From Cecembia calidifontis (lineage in GTDB: Bacteria > Bacteroidota > Bacteroidia > Cytophagales > Cyclobacteriaceae), in contig NZ_SGXG01000001.1 of the NCBI RefSeq assembly GCF_004216715.1, positions 1,796,001 to 1,860,000 of the forward strand: 64,000 nt of DNA, in the 5' to 3' direction. A program made the translations under genes and the position numbers. Below, piece after piece: positions 1 through 7,684 of the stretch; the first letter of the stretch is position 1, and every line of letters begins with the position of its first letter. The notes beneath the pieces are model-generated. The model was not told the DNA's origin. It saw only the letters and a list, made by a program, of their open reading frames with translations, and ran no database searches.

Positions 1-342
1 AGAAGGATGACGGCGATTGGACACACTATTTTACAATTACGCTTATGTTGGTATAGATTAGAATCATTGGGGAATATCGCCACCGAACTGAGAAACTATG
101 CTTCGAGTGTGGGTTATAACGTAAATACCCTTGGGGATCAGTTTTTCAAGGACATGGTCTGGGGTGGTCTGACTGAAACTGATGTTTTCAAAAACTCCAA
201 AACTATAGCTGAACAAAACAGGATAAAAGATAGAATTAATGCGGAGATTAAGGGTGAGTCAGTCGTTAGAGCTGTAAACAATTCCAATGGTGGTTATACT
301 AATATTGTAACGGCACCTAAGGCTTTGAAAGCATGTGATTGA
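1..342 (+). CDS. 3' end of an unrecognised protein, cut by window edge
   Basis: The frame is open from the first base to a stop at 342, and the first ATG is at 7, so this is probably the end of a longer gene rather than a complete 111-residue protein. The last 90 residues are polar and look like real coding sequence (stretch around LGDQFFKDMVWGG). Another frame at the very start reads KDDGDWTHYFTITLMLV then a stop at about 54, which is also protein-like, so a frameshift near bases 40-60 is possible. It ends just before the lipoprotein gene at 344. I do not recognise the family; a tail of a large secreted or polymorphic protein is one possibility. Confidence 0.4.
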   Translation, partial: RRMTAIGHTILQLRLCWYRLESLGNIATELRNYASSVGYNVNTLGDQFFKDMVWGGLTETDVFKNSKTIAEQNRIKDRINAEIKGESVVRAVNNSNGGYTNIVTAPKALKACD

Positions 343-343
343 T

Positions 344-955
344 ATGAAAACATTAATAAAAGTACTCATTGTAGTTATTGGATGTGCGTCCTGTCAAACT
401 AAGGAGCAGGAAGAGATTGCGTCCTTACTTGGGGCTATTTTCGAAAGGGATGTTGTAAGAGGCGATTCCGTCTATTTTATACAAGATGCCGTATTGGATT
501 GGGAAGGATACCAGGAGGGTTCACAATGTGACTTTGAATGGTTAGAAGATTTTATGGGGAGCAACTCATTTAATAAAATAGAAGTATCAACCATATACAC
601 CGAAAAAGATGTCGAGCTTATATGCAATGAAATTGGTAAAACCTATAAGTTTTTGCCTACTCAGCTACATCCGCAGATTAGTCTTGTAGCTAAGGAAAGG
701 ATTGACAAAATGATTGCTTCCTTAGAAGAAAATGTAAAGAGAGGTGGCCCAATATATATTACCGAGGAAATGGACAAGTTTAGGTATTATGAAAAATTAT
801 CAAAACCCATTTTCACCAAAAACTATAGGTACGCAAAAATATACAGGCAATCGGTTTGTTTTCCAATCCTTTGTGTTGGGCCAGTTTTGACTATTTATGA
901 AAAAATAGATGGTACATGGAAACCGATTGCTGGGCAGAACTTCTATCTGGTTTGA
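344..955 (+). CDS. Hypothetical lipoprotein, ~203 aa
   Basis: The protein starts MKTLIKVLIVVIGCASCQ, a short hydrophobic signal with a lipobox (cysteine at about residue 17), so export and lipidation are likely. A GTG nine bases upstream could also start the frame, but the ATG at 344 gives the normal lipoprotein signal. The body has no family that I recognise; it carries the segments DSVYFIQDAVLDWEG near residue 45 and YYEKLSKPIF near residue 150. Both are matched in the broken gene at 1176-1853, so the two are paralogues, probably from a local duplication. Function unknown. Confidence 0.65.
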   Translation: MKTLIKVLIVVIGCASCQTKEQEEIASLLGAIFERDVVRGDSVYFIQDAVLDWEGYQEGSQCDFEWLEDFMGSNSFNKIEVSTIYTEKDVELICNEIGKTYKFLPTQLHPQISLVAKERIDKMIASLEENVKRGGPIYITEEMDKFRYYEKLSKPIFTKNYRYAKIYRQSVCFPILCVGPVLTIYEKIDGTWKPIAGQNFYLV

Positions 956-1175
956 TAGGAGCTATCTAAAGCTATTCAAGCCTCAAAGTTGCCTTGAGGC
1001 TTGAATATATCAGAAGTGAAATCTGGAACAACTAAATCGTTTGTTTGTTCAAGCCATTTTATTTAGATTGTTAAAAAAAGACATTGAGAGAAGGAGTTTC
1101 TTGCATCAAACAATTAAGTATTGAAGATTTTTTGATGACCACATATCAAGGGACCACTCCTTAAGGCAAAAAAGC

Positions 1176-1853
1176 ATGTTAATATTTATGAGGGTTTTTA
1201 GTTACTTATTCCTTGTCAGCCTTTTGATTTCCTGTGGTAAAACTACCAAAGATGATACTGAGACTGGATTAGAAGGGTCGAGAGAAGACACCACACAAAT
1301 ACACGAATTTATCAATTTTCTTTATCTTCCATTAATTGAAAGAGATACGATATTCTTTTTGGTTGAGGAAGCTGTGTTTGATTGGAGAGGTAAGTTGCCT
1401 GAATCAAGCATAATTGGAATGCGAAATTTGTACCATTGGCATTAATTTCAGCAGAATTCCAATAGGTATTCTACCAGGGTGAAGAATATGTCTGTACTCG
1501 ATGTGTTTAGTGGAGGAGATGAGTTTCAAAAGGTTATACAAGAGTCTTTTGAAAAGTACACATTCCAAAAAAGCTATTTATCCAGCGGCATACAGCTTTT
1601 GGACCGGAAGTATATTCATCAGGCTCTCTTGTCACAAACGGATAGCCTCAAGGAAGATAAGTTACGGTTTTTGGAATTCTATGAAATCTCAAAACCAGTA
1701 TTTTTTGGCGAAGCAGATCGATTTTGTTTCCTATACAGGTCGTATGTTTCCTATCATTGGGGTATAGGTTCAGGAAGTAATGCTATTTCAATCTATAAAA
1801 GAACCGACCAGGGGTGGAATGAAGTAGTAACATTCGGTTTAATAATGTACTAA
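1176..1853 (+). pseudogene. Broken paralogue of the lipoprotein at 344-955
   Basis: Two open pieces lie in the same frame and are separated by a TAA at 1443-1445. The first encodes a lipoprotein signal (VSLLISCGK) and the segment RDTIFFLVEEAVFDWRG, which matches DSVYFIQDAVLDWEG of the upstream gene. The second (from 1479) ends with FYEISKPVFFG and ISIYKRTDQGW, which match YYEKLSKPIF and LTIYEKIDGTW upstream. An in-frame nonsense change is the simplest reading. Other frames around 1400-1450 are also briefly open, so a pair of frameshifts is an alternative. The second piece could be translated from the ATG at 1479 or 1488, but it would lack an export signal. Confidence 0.55.
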
Positions 1854-2003
1854 TTCTTCTCTGAATTTGGTCTCAAAATTATATGCAGGTCGTTTTAGGT
1901 ATTCAGTGGGAGGTTTTAGAAGTACTGTCCTAGGTTAGATTGACATCAAGGTTTAGAAGCTAGACAAATAAAAAGCACAAAAAGAAAAATAAATTTAATC
2001 ATT

Positions 2004-2135
2004 AAACCTTCAGCTGAACGTGGTTCGATAGATGGAGAAAGGGCCATGCTGGGAAGTCTCCTCAGTATCAAGTGCGCCGGGGCTAATGTGATTTTAAGTT
2101 ACTTTGCGAAAGAGTTTGGGCTTTTAAAAAATTAA
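2004..2135 (+). pseudogene. Relic of the hemB (porphobilinogen synthase) 3' end
   Basis: The frame ending at the TAA 2133-2135 reads SAERGSIDGERAMLGSLLSI, then KCAGANVILSYFAKEFGLLKN. This resembles the C-terminus of delta-aminolevulinate dehydratase, in which a helix with GWIDE..A..E.L is followed by KRAGAD.I.TYFA. Only about 42 residues remain, no start codon or upstream catalytic region is present, and the usual R in KRAGAD is C here. It is therefore a debris fragment, not a working gene. A functional hemB is expected elsewhere; hemE and hemC in this window are intact. Identification rests on motif memory. Confidence 0.6.
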
Positions 2136-2186
2136 TAGATAGTTGCTACAACGTAAAAATTAAATAGGTAACTATTTGATATCTTA

Positions 2187-2199
2187 TTTTTTTTTTTTT
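2187..2199 (+). repeat. T13 homopolymer upstream of the Cys-peptide gene
   Basis: An uninterrupted run of 13 T lies 58 bases before the peptide start at 2258. The four related cassettes at 53-61 kb have T13 to T15 tracts 25 or 26 bases before their peptide starts. The association suggests a promoter or spacer element that can vary in length, but no length variation can be shown from one sequence at this locus. Confidence 0.5.
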
Positions 2200-2257
2200 A
2201 ATTGCTAGGAGTCGGGCCGGGCTATTAATCAATTTCTAACTTAAAATTTTAAACGAA

Positions 2258-2428
2258 ATGAAAAAAATTGCATTGTTTTCAGCACTAGTAGTAGCTTCTA
2301 TAGTTATGTTGAACAGCCCTGTAGAGGCGGCAAGTTATGAGCCGACTTATCCAGCCAGATGCTGTGATTATCAAGGTTTTGACAATTGTGTTAATTATAA
2401 TTGCACAAGACCAAAGCCAAATCAGTAG
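2258..2428 (+). CDS. Short exported Cys-rich peptide, 56 aa (NVEALA-like)
   Basis: ATG at 2258 follows an A-rich leader (AAACGAA). The translation starts MKKIALFSALVVASIVMLNS, a clear signal peptide, then PVEAA, and ends with a small core holding four cysteines in the pattern CC-x8-C-x4-C and a basic, proline-rich tail. The PVEAA word after the hydrophobic stretch resembles the NVEALA signature of short exported Bacteroidota peptides (Pfam PF14055, from memory). The next gene (2563) encodes a DUF4221-like propeller lipoprotein, the same pairing seen four times at 53-63 kb. Likely a secreted peptide with disulfides or a thiol-modified core; its activity is unknown. Confidence 0.7.
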   Translation: MKKIALFSALVVASIVMLNSPVEAASYEPTYPARCCDYQGFDNCVNYNCTRPKPNQ

Positions 2429-2562
2429 GTTTCATTTGGTGTTTGTTTCCACAATGGAACAAACACCTCTTTTATTGAATATTTGCTAAAAGCAGATGGT
2501 CATAAAAAATAATTTTCCGAGTTTTTCTCTACTAAGTTTCTTTTATCTAAAGCTAATTTTCC

Positions 2563-3708
2563 ATGAAAAACAACGCTTATCTATTGAATTTCCTACTTCC
2601 TTTAGTTTTAATATCCTGCAGTCAGAAAGATCAAAAAAACACAAAAGCCATGCTTCAGGCCGATGGGAAAATTATAGAATTTCAGCTTGATGATCAGACG
2701 CCTAATGTAAGTATGGGGATGGATTATTATTCAGGTTTGTTGTTCAATATCAATTGGGCTTACAACCAACTCCAGATTTATGATTTTGCCAGTAGAAAGC
2801 TAATCAAAAATCTAAATTTTGAGGTTGAGGGGGATCAGGGAGTGGGAGAACTTTTTGGATTTCATGTGCACAACCTAGACAGTATTTTCCTTTTCAGCCA
2901 GATGGATCCATTTATTTACCTAACCGATACTTCGGGTTTTGTCCGTCAAAAGGTCAGGTATCAAATACCCGATGGTTATTCATCGGCATTTGTCCATCCC
3001 GGTTATTTTCTATCACCACCAGAATTAAGGTCAGGAGAATTGATCGTAAAAACACATTTTGCAGGCAATTACAGGGAGGTAGATAATAATGCTTTGAAGC
3101 AAAAGCATATGGTTTATGCCATTAATCTTTCTACTGGAGAGACGAGGTTTTTGAATCATACCTATCCTGAGGATTATCTGGCCAATGGCTTAAAGCATTT
3201 TGAGCCAAGTATCGCTAGAAATAAGGATAAGATAGTTTATTCCTTATTTGGAGATCACCGGTTGTTTTATGCTGGTTCTTATGATGAAAAACTCTTATCC
3301 AAGGAAGCGCCAAGTGCCTTTTTAGAAAAAAACTTAAAATTGTTCCCGCTTGAGGGAGGAAGATTTGAAACACAGCAATACCTTCTAGCTTCTTCTAGGT
3401 ACGAGAGTTTGGTGTATGATCCTTATCGTAAAGTGTTTTATAGGTTTGCCTATCCTACGCTTGAAGTAAGTGAAGAAAATGATGTACTTCGATTGAGAAC
3501 TGCACCGGGACCTTTTGTAATCATGGTTCTTGACAATGACCTCAATGTCATAGGGGAGAGCTATTTTGAAAAGGGGGATTACTTGCCTTCCAATTTTTTT
3601 ATCAATGAAGAAGGTTTGTTTATTTCTCTTAATCATCCTGATAATCCGGAAAATAGTGAAGAGCACTTTAGGTTTCAAAAATTTTCCCTGCAATTTTTGG
3701 ATAGTTAA
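2563..3708 (+). CDS. DUF4221-like beta-propeller lipoprotein, 381 aa
   Basis: The signal sequence ends in a lipobox (LVLISCSQ, cysteine at about residue 19), so the protein should be anchored in the cell envelope. The body has repeating beta-rich segments (for example LQIYDFASRKLIKNL near 65-80, ENDVLRLRTAPGPFVIMVLD near 315) typical of propeller folds. Its C-terminal part, DPYRKVFYRF then FVIMVLDNDLNVIGE, FFINEEGLFIS and FRFQKFSL, aligns in order with the four array proteins (EYRDLVYRIA, MVVMAFDPDQDYKKVAE, CFVNEKGLNIT, LYFKTFLVE). It follows the Cys-peptide gene by 134 bases and is followed by a strong terminator, so the pair is a complete two-gene unit without kinase or CxxC partner. The family name is from memory. 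Confidence 0.7.
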   Translation: MKNNAYLLNFLLPLVLISCSQKDQKNTKAMLQADGKIIEFQLDDQTPNVSMGMDYYSGLLFNINWAYNQLQIYDFASRKLIKNLNFEVEGDQGVGELFGFHVHNLDSIFLFSQMDPFIYLTDTSGFVRQKVRYQIPDGYSSAFVHPGYFLSPPELRSGELIVKTHFAGNYREVDNNALKQKHMVYAINLSTGETRFLNHTYPEDYLANGLKHFEPSIARNKDKIVYSLFGDHRLFYAGSYDEKLLSKEAPSAFLEKNLKLFPLEGGRFETQQYLLASSRYESLVYDPYRKVFYRFAYPTLEVSEENDVLRLRTAPGPFVIMVLDNDLNVIGESYFEKGDYLPSNFFINEEGLFISLNHPDNPENSEEHFRFQKFSLQFLDS

Positions 3709-3723
3709 GAGCTAAGAATGAAA

Positions 3724-3770
3724 CATCAAAAGACCTGTCAGGTTTCAAAAACCTGACAGGTCTTTTGATG
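3724..3770. terminator. Bidirectional intrinsic terminator
   Basis: Two perfectly complementary 21-base arms (3724-3744 and 3750-3770) with a 5-base loop; the stem contains ACCTGTCAGG and is flanked by A and T runs. It lies between the convergent propeller gene (ends 3708) and the GroES-like gene (ends 3787) and can serve both. Confidence 0.85.
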
Positions 3771-3786
3771 AATTCTCAATAAGCGG

Positions 3787-4161
3787 TTAGAGTTCCTCTT
3801 CCCTTTCCAGCATCAGAATAGAATGTTGGGGTACGATATAATATTTTTCTCCTTCATACATCACTTCGTAGGAGCCGTTCAAGAGGAAGATTGCCAAATC
3901 GCCTTCTTTGGCCTGTAAGGGAATGTATTTAATGGCTTCTTCCCTTTCTTTCCAAGGTTCATCGTCTTCCACCGGAGCTGGGATAGGATAGCCTGGACCT
4001 GTTTTGATGATAAAGCCCTGCTGGACCTTTTCTTTTTCCTGTACTCCTGGAGGAAGGTAAAGACCGGATGAGGTCCTTTCGTCTGCTTTTCTCAGTTTGA
4101 TCAGTACGCGGTCACCCACGATGATCAGTTTTTTAAGTTTATTGTCGGGAGTCAATTTCAT
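3787..4161 (-). CDS. GroES-like co-chaperone family protein, 124 aa
   Basis: Residues 12-45 carry the GroES-type opening (IIVGDRVLIKLRKADERTSS, then GLYLPPG), where a mobile loop follows the GDRVL strand, and the end (YEVMYEGEKYYIVPQHSILM) matches the closing strands. At 124 residues it is longer than ordinary GroES (about 95), with an acidic insert EDDEPWKEREEA near residue 70. It is not next to groEL, so it is more likely the GroES-like paralogue seen in Bacteroidota than the main co-chaperonin. It lies downstream of dnaK on the same strand, but a terminator at 4326-4363 separates them. Confidence 0.75.
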   Translation of the reverse strand: MKLTPDNKLKKLIIVGDRVLIKLRKADERTSSGLYLPPGVQEKEKVQQGFIIKTGPGYPIPAPVEDDEPWKEREEAIKYIPLQAKEGDLAIFLLNGSYEVMYEGEKYYIVPQHSILMLEREEEL

Positions 4162-4291
4162 CTTTTAGACTATTAGCGTTTAGAAGCGAGAAATTAGAGA
4201 TAAGATTGTAGAATGGAGGAAGGTAGAATTTTGAAGGATTACACTGCAATTCTTTCATCCCATCCCTTTCATCCTTCTTTCTTTTAGAGTG

Positions 4292-4324
4292 TCTAATCTC
4301 TCGACTCTAATCTCTCGACTCTAA
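4292..4324. repeat. Short direct repeat, two 14-base units
   Basis: TCTAATCTCTCGAC occurs twice in tandem (4292-4305, 4306-4319) and its first five bases recur at 4320-4324. The surrounding spacer between the GroES-like gene and dnaK is simple and pyrimidine-rich (TTTCATCCCATCCC). It looks like degenerate non-coding spacer. Confidence 0.6.
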
Positions 4325-4325
4325 A

Positions 4326-4363
4326 AAAAGAGGCATCCATATCAGATACAGATGCCGTCTTTT
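4326..4363 (-). terminator. Intrinsic terminator of dnaK
   Basis: Inverted repeat GGCATC...GATGCC extended by AAAAGA/TCTTTT with one bulged base. On the minus strand it is followed by a T run (the A run at 4323-4329), 17 bases beyond the dnaK stop. Confidence 0.75.
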
Positions 4364-4379
4364 GTTGGTTCAGTTGTTA

Positions 4380-6293
4380 TTACTTTTTGTCTTCAGATAC
4401 TTCTTCGTAATCTACGTCAGACACACCGTCTCCGGCATTCGTGCTGCTGGCTCCGGCCCCTGCACCTGGCTGAGGCCCTGCACCTTGGGTAGCATTGTAG
4501 ATTTCCTGCGAAGCAGCCTGCCAAGCATTGTTCAAATTGGCCATCGCTCCATCAATACCTGCAAGGTCTTTGGCTTCATATGCTTTTTTCAAAGTCTCCA
4601 GCGCACTATTGATAGAGGCTTTATTGCCATCGGACAATTTGTCTCCGTATTCTTTCAATTGTTTTTCAGTCTGGAAGATCAAGCTGTCAGCCTGGTTAAG
4701 CTTTTCAATTTTCTCTTTTTCAGCTTTATCGGCTGCAGCATTTGCTTCAGCTTCGCGCTTCATTCTGTCAATATCTTCCTGGGACAGACCTGAAGAAGCT
4801 TCGATTTTGATTTTTTGCTCTTTGCCAGTTCCTTTGTCTTTTGCTGACACATTCAGAATACCGTTTGCATCAATATCGAAGGTTACTTCAATTTGAGGTA
4901 CGCCTCTTGGTGCTGGCGGAATGTCGGTAAGTTGGAACCTACCGATGGTCCTGTTGTCTTTGGCCAATGGTCTTTCTCCTTGCAATACGTGGATATCCAC
5001 GGCAGGCTGGTTGTCTGCAGCGGTGGAGAACACCTCTGATTTTTTTGTAGGGATGGTTGTATTGGCTTCGATCAACTTGGTGAATACCCCGCCCATGGTT
5101 TCAATACCCAAAGAAAGCGGTGTCACGTCCAATAGAAGCACATCTTTCACTTCACCTGTCAATACACCACCTTGGATGGCAGCTCCTATAGCTACTACCT
5201 CATCAGGGTTCACGCCTTTAGAAGGTTTCTTGCCGAAGAATTTCTCAACTTCTTCTTGGATTTTAGGGATACGTGTAGAACCACCAACCAAGATCACCTC
5301 ATCGATATCTGAAGGGGTCATACCTGCATCCTGAAGTGCCTTCTTGCAAGGTTCCATTGTCCTTCTTACCAAGTCTTCGGACAATTGCTCAAACTTGGCT
5401 CTTGTCAAAGTTCTTACCAGGTGCTTAGGGCCTGTTTGTGTGGCAGTGATATAAGGCAAGTTGATTTCGGTAGAAGCGGAGCTTGATAATTCTATTTTAG
5501 CTTTCTCGGCAGCTTCTTTCAGTCTTTGAAGTGCCATTGGGTCTTTTCTCAAGTCCATTTGTTCTTCTGCCATGAACTCATCAGCCAGCCAGTTGATGAT
5601 CACTTGGTCAAAGTCATCACCACCCAGGTGAACATCACCATTGGTGGATTTCACTTCAAATACACCGTCTCCCAATTCAAGAATGGAAATATCGAATGTA
5701 CCACCACCAAGGTCATACACTGCGATTTTCATATCCTTGTTTTTCTTATCCATACCGTAGGCAAGTGCTGCAGCTGTTGGCTCGTTGATGATCCTTTTCA
5801 CTTCCAAACCTGCAATCTGACCAGCCTCTTTGGTGGCCTGACGCTCTGCATCGTTGAAATAAGCCGGCACGGTAATGACCGCTTCAGTGACAGTCTGACC
5901 CAAGAAATCTTCCGCCGTACTCTTCATTTTTTGAAGGATCATGGCAGAAATTTCCTGTGGGGTATAAGTCCTGTCACCAATTCTTATAACAACAGTGTCA
6001 TTTGGTCCTTGTTCTACTTTGTATGAGGCATGTTTTTTCTCTTCAGAAACCTCTGAGAATTTTTTGCCCATGAATCTTTTTACGGAAGAAATGGTATTTG
6101 CAGGGTTGGTGATCGCCTGACGTTTGGCAGGATCTCCCACTTTTCTCTCTCCGTTACCATTATCCAAGAAAGCCACGATAGATGGCGTGGTTCTTCTTCC
6201 CTCTGAGTTTTGGATCACCACCGGCTCGTTACCTTCCATTACGGCCACACAAGAGTTGGTGGTACCCAAGTCAATACCTATGATTTTTCCCAT
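4380..6293 (-). CDS. dnaK: Chaperone DnaK (Hsp70)
   Basis: A complete 637-residue Hsp70. The ATPase domain starts GIIGIDLGTTNSCVAVMEG-like (residues 4-18) and carries the phosphate-2 and adenosine motifs (YDLGGGTFDISI near 195, VGGSTRIPKIQ near 340). The linker DVLLLDVTPLSLG near 385 and the substrate domain follow, then a helical lid and a G/A-rich tail ending in an acidic EEVSEDKK. It folds client proteins with DnaJ and GrpE, neither of which is encoded next to it. The upstream region has a sigma-54-like element at 6349-6364 and TGTCA/TGACA repeats, an unusual setting for dnaK. It reads divergently from the gene at 6556. Confidence 0.97.
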   Translation of the reverse strand: MGKIIGIDLGTTNSCVAVMEGNEPVVIQNSEGRRTTPSIVAFLDNGNGERKVGDPAKRQAITNPANTISSVKRFMGKKFSEVSEEKKHASYKVEQGPNDTVVIRIGDRTYTPQEISAMILQKMKSTAEDFLGQTVTEAVITVPAYFNDAERQATKEAGQIAGLEVKRIINEPTAAALAYGMDKKNKDMKIAVYDLGGGTFDISILELGDGVFEVKSTNGDVHLGGDDFDQVIINWLADEFMAEEQMDLRKDPMALQRLKEAAEKAKIELSSSASTEINLPYITATQTGPKHLVRTLTRAKFEQLSEDLVRRTMEPCKKALQDAGMTPSDIDEVILVGGSTRIPKIQEEVEKFFGKKPSKGVNPDEVVAIGAAIQGGVLTGEVKDVLLLDVTPLSLGIETMGGVFTKLIEANTTIPTKKSEVFSTAADNQPAVDIHVLQGERPLAKDNRTIGRFQLTDIPPAPRGVPQIEVTFDIDANGILNVSAKDKGTGKEQKIKIEASSGLSQEDIDRMKREAEANAAADKAEKEKIEKLNQADSLIFQTEKQLKEYGDKLSDGNKASINSALETLKKAYEAKDLAGIDGAMANLNNAWQAASQEIYNATQGAGPQPGAGAGASSTNAGDGVSDVDYEEVSEDKK

Positions 6294-6348
6294 GATTGTA
6301 TATTTAATTTCTGTTATTGATTACAAATTCAGTTACATGTCCTATTGG

Positions 6349-6364
6349 GCAATGCTTGTGCCAA
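6349..6364 (-). promoter_or_regulatory. Sigma-54-type -24/-12 promoter of dnaK
   Basis: On the minus strand the sequence is TTGGCACAAGCATTGC: TGGCAC, five bases, TTGC, which matches the RpoN consensus (TGGCAC-N5-TTGC) with correct spacing. It ends 56 bases before the dnaK start codon. No better sigma-70-type element was noticed nearer to the gene. Matching is by eye. Confidence 0.6.
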
Positions 6365-6385
6365 GGTGATATCGGTGTGTTTTCG

Positions 6386-6410
6386 TGTCAGATTGACAGA
6401 TTTTTTGTCA
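6386..6410. promoter_or_regulatory. TGTCA/TGACA repeats upstream of the dnaK promoter
   Basis: TGTCAGATTGACA is an inverted repeat at 6386-6398, and a further TGTCA follows at 6406-6410. The sites begin about 22 bases upstream of the -24 element of the dnaK promoter. They could bind an activator or repressor; the distance is short for a classical enhancer. Confidence 0.4.
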
Positions 6411-6555
6411 GTAGCAGCTTCTTGGACTTAATATTTTGTCATTGGGATTGCTGAGTTTGTCAGAGTTGCCACTGGGACTTCATAGGGCTTACCGGCTTCA
6501 TATTGATTTGAAAAATCCTGCCCAAATAATAATTTGGTTACAAAAGGATGCACCG

Positions 6556-6831
6556 ATGCAACCTCTTGAAGAAATGCTGTATCTTAGTTATATGGAAAGG
6601 AGGTTTCATGCTAAACTCAGGAAAGAAAGAAAGAGATGGGTGGCCGTAGTGATCATCTGTGCTTTAAGTTCAATGGCTTTTTCCTCCCAGCTTTCATTCC
6701 GGTCTATTACGTACCATTTGGTACATCCATTGGAATTTTTCAAGATGGAACAGGAAAACCCCTTCTACAAGATTTTGACTATTTTTAAAACAGGAGACGT
6801 ACCGGATAAGTTGAAGAAGTTCAAAATGTAA
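6556..6831 (+). CDS. Small hypothetical membrane-associated protein, ~91 aa
   Basis: The open frame extends upstream to a TTG at 6436, but the first in-frame ATG is 6556 and is preceded by AAAAGGA at a good distance, so I take 6556. The protein has a basic stretch (RRFHAKLRKERKRW) followed by one hydrophobic segment (VAVVIICALSSMAFSS) and then a polar tail, so a single-span inner-membrane protein with cytoplasmic N-terminus is likely. It ends 4 bases before the MOSC gene, so the two are probably co-transcribed. Family not recognised. Confidence 0.5.
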   Translation: MQPLEEMLYLSYMERRFHAKLRKERKRWVAVVIICALSSMAFSSQLSFRSITYHLVHPLEFFKMEQENPFYKILTIFKTGDVPDKLKKFKM

Positions 6832-6835
6832 CAGG

Positions 6836-7630
6836 ATGTTTTTACAGGATATTTACGTATATCCCATCAAATCTTTGGGTGGGATTAGACTTGATGCTGC
6901 CAAATTGGAAGAAAAAGGCATTCAGTTTGACCGCAGGTGGATGTTGGTGGATAGGGAAGGGGTGTTCTTAAGTCAGAGGACTTTAACCCAAATGGCATTG
7001 CTTCAGGTTCAACTGTTTGATGACAGGATGGAAGTTTTTGAAAAATTTCAGTCCAAGAACAAGCTCCAAATTCCATTTCATACCCATTCTGAAAACCTAA
7101 TTGATGTCACGATTTGGGAGGATACAGTCAAAGGGCAGGTTGTCAAAAAGGAAATCAACGACTGGTTCAGTGAAATTTTAGGTTTGGATTGCCGTCTGGT
7201 CTTGATGCCTGAAAGCACAAAAAGAAGGCTGAAGCCTAAATACGCAATCCATGGAGAATCTGTTAGCTTTGCCGATGGCATGCCTTACTTGATCATCGGG
7301 CAAAGTTCATTGGATGATTTGAATGCAAAACTGCGGGTTCCTGTCCCGATGGACCGCTTCAGACCCAACTTGGTTTTTAATGGTGCTGCGCCCTTTGAAG
7401 AAGATTCCTGGGGAAAAGTTAAAATAGGGGAAGCGGTATTTAAAGTGACCAAACCTTGTGCCCGCTGTGTAATGACCACCGTGGATCAGGAGACCGGGGA
7501 AAAGGGGAAAGAACCTCTCAAGACTTTGGCTGCTTACCGTACGGTTCAGAATCAGGTCATGTTTGGCCAAAACATGCTCCTTTTGGAAGGCAGTCAGATT
7601 CAGGTTGGTGATAAAATAGTTCCCATTTGA
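6836..7630 (+). CDS. MOSC-domain protein (molybdenum-cofactor sulfurase C-terminal type)
   Basis: The 264-residue protein has an N-terminal MOSC_N beta-barrel (YVYPIKSLGGIRL, residues 6-18; FDRRWMLVD near 31) and a C-terminal MOSC domain with RFRPNLVF near 175 and the conserved cysteine segment KPCARCVMTTVD near 206. In mARC/YcbX-type proteins this cysteine ligates the molybdenum cofactor, so a Moco-dependent reductase or a cofactor carrier is likely. No ferredoxin domain or Moco synthesis gene is nearby. It follows the small membrane protein gene by 4 bases and is followed by a hairpin at 7657. Confidence 0.85.
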   Translation: MFLQDIYVYPIKSLGGIRLDAAKLEEKGIQFDRRWMLVDREGVFLSQRTLTQMALLQVQLFDDRMEVFEKFQSKNKLQIPFHTHSENLIDVTIWEDTVKGQVVKKEINDWFSEILGLDCRLVLMPESTKRRLKPKYAIHGESVSFADGMPYLIIGQSSLDDLNAKLRVPVPMDRFRPNLVFNGAAPFEEDSWGKVKIGEAVFKVTKPCARCVMTTVDQETGEKGKEPLKTLAAYRTVQNQVMFGQNMLLLEGSQIQVGDKIVPI

Positions 7631-7656
7631 TTGTAATAGGGAAAAAAATATAAAAA

Positions 7657-7679
7657 AAGAGCCGGAAAAACCGGCTCTT
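7657..7679. terminator. Bidirectional intrinsic terminator
   Basis: AAGAGCCGG, loop AAAAA, CCGGCTCTT with an A run before it. It lies between the convergent MOSC gene and the outer-membrane protein gene. Confidence 0.8.
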
Positions 7680-7684
7680 ATTGT

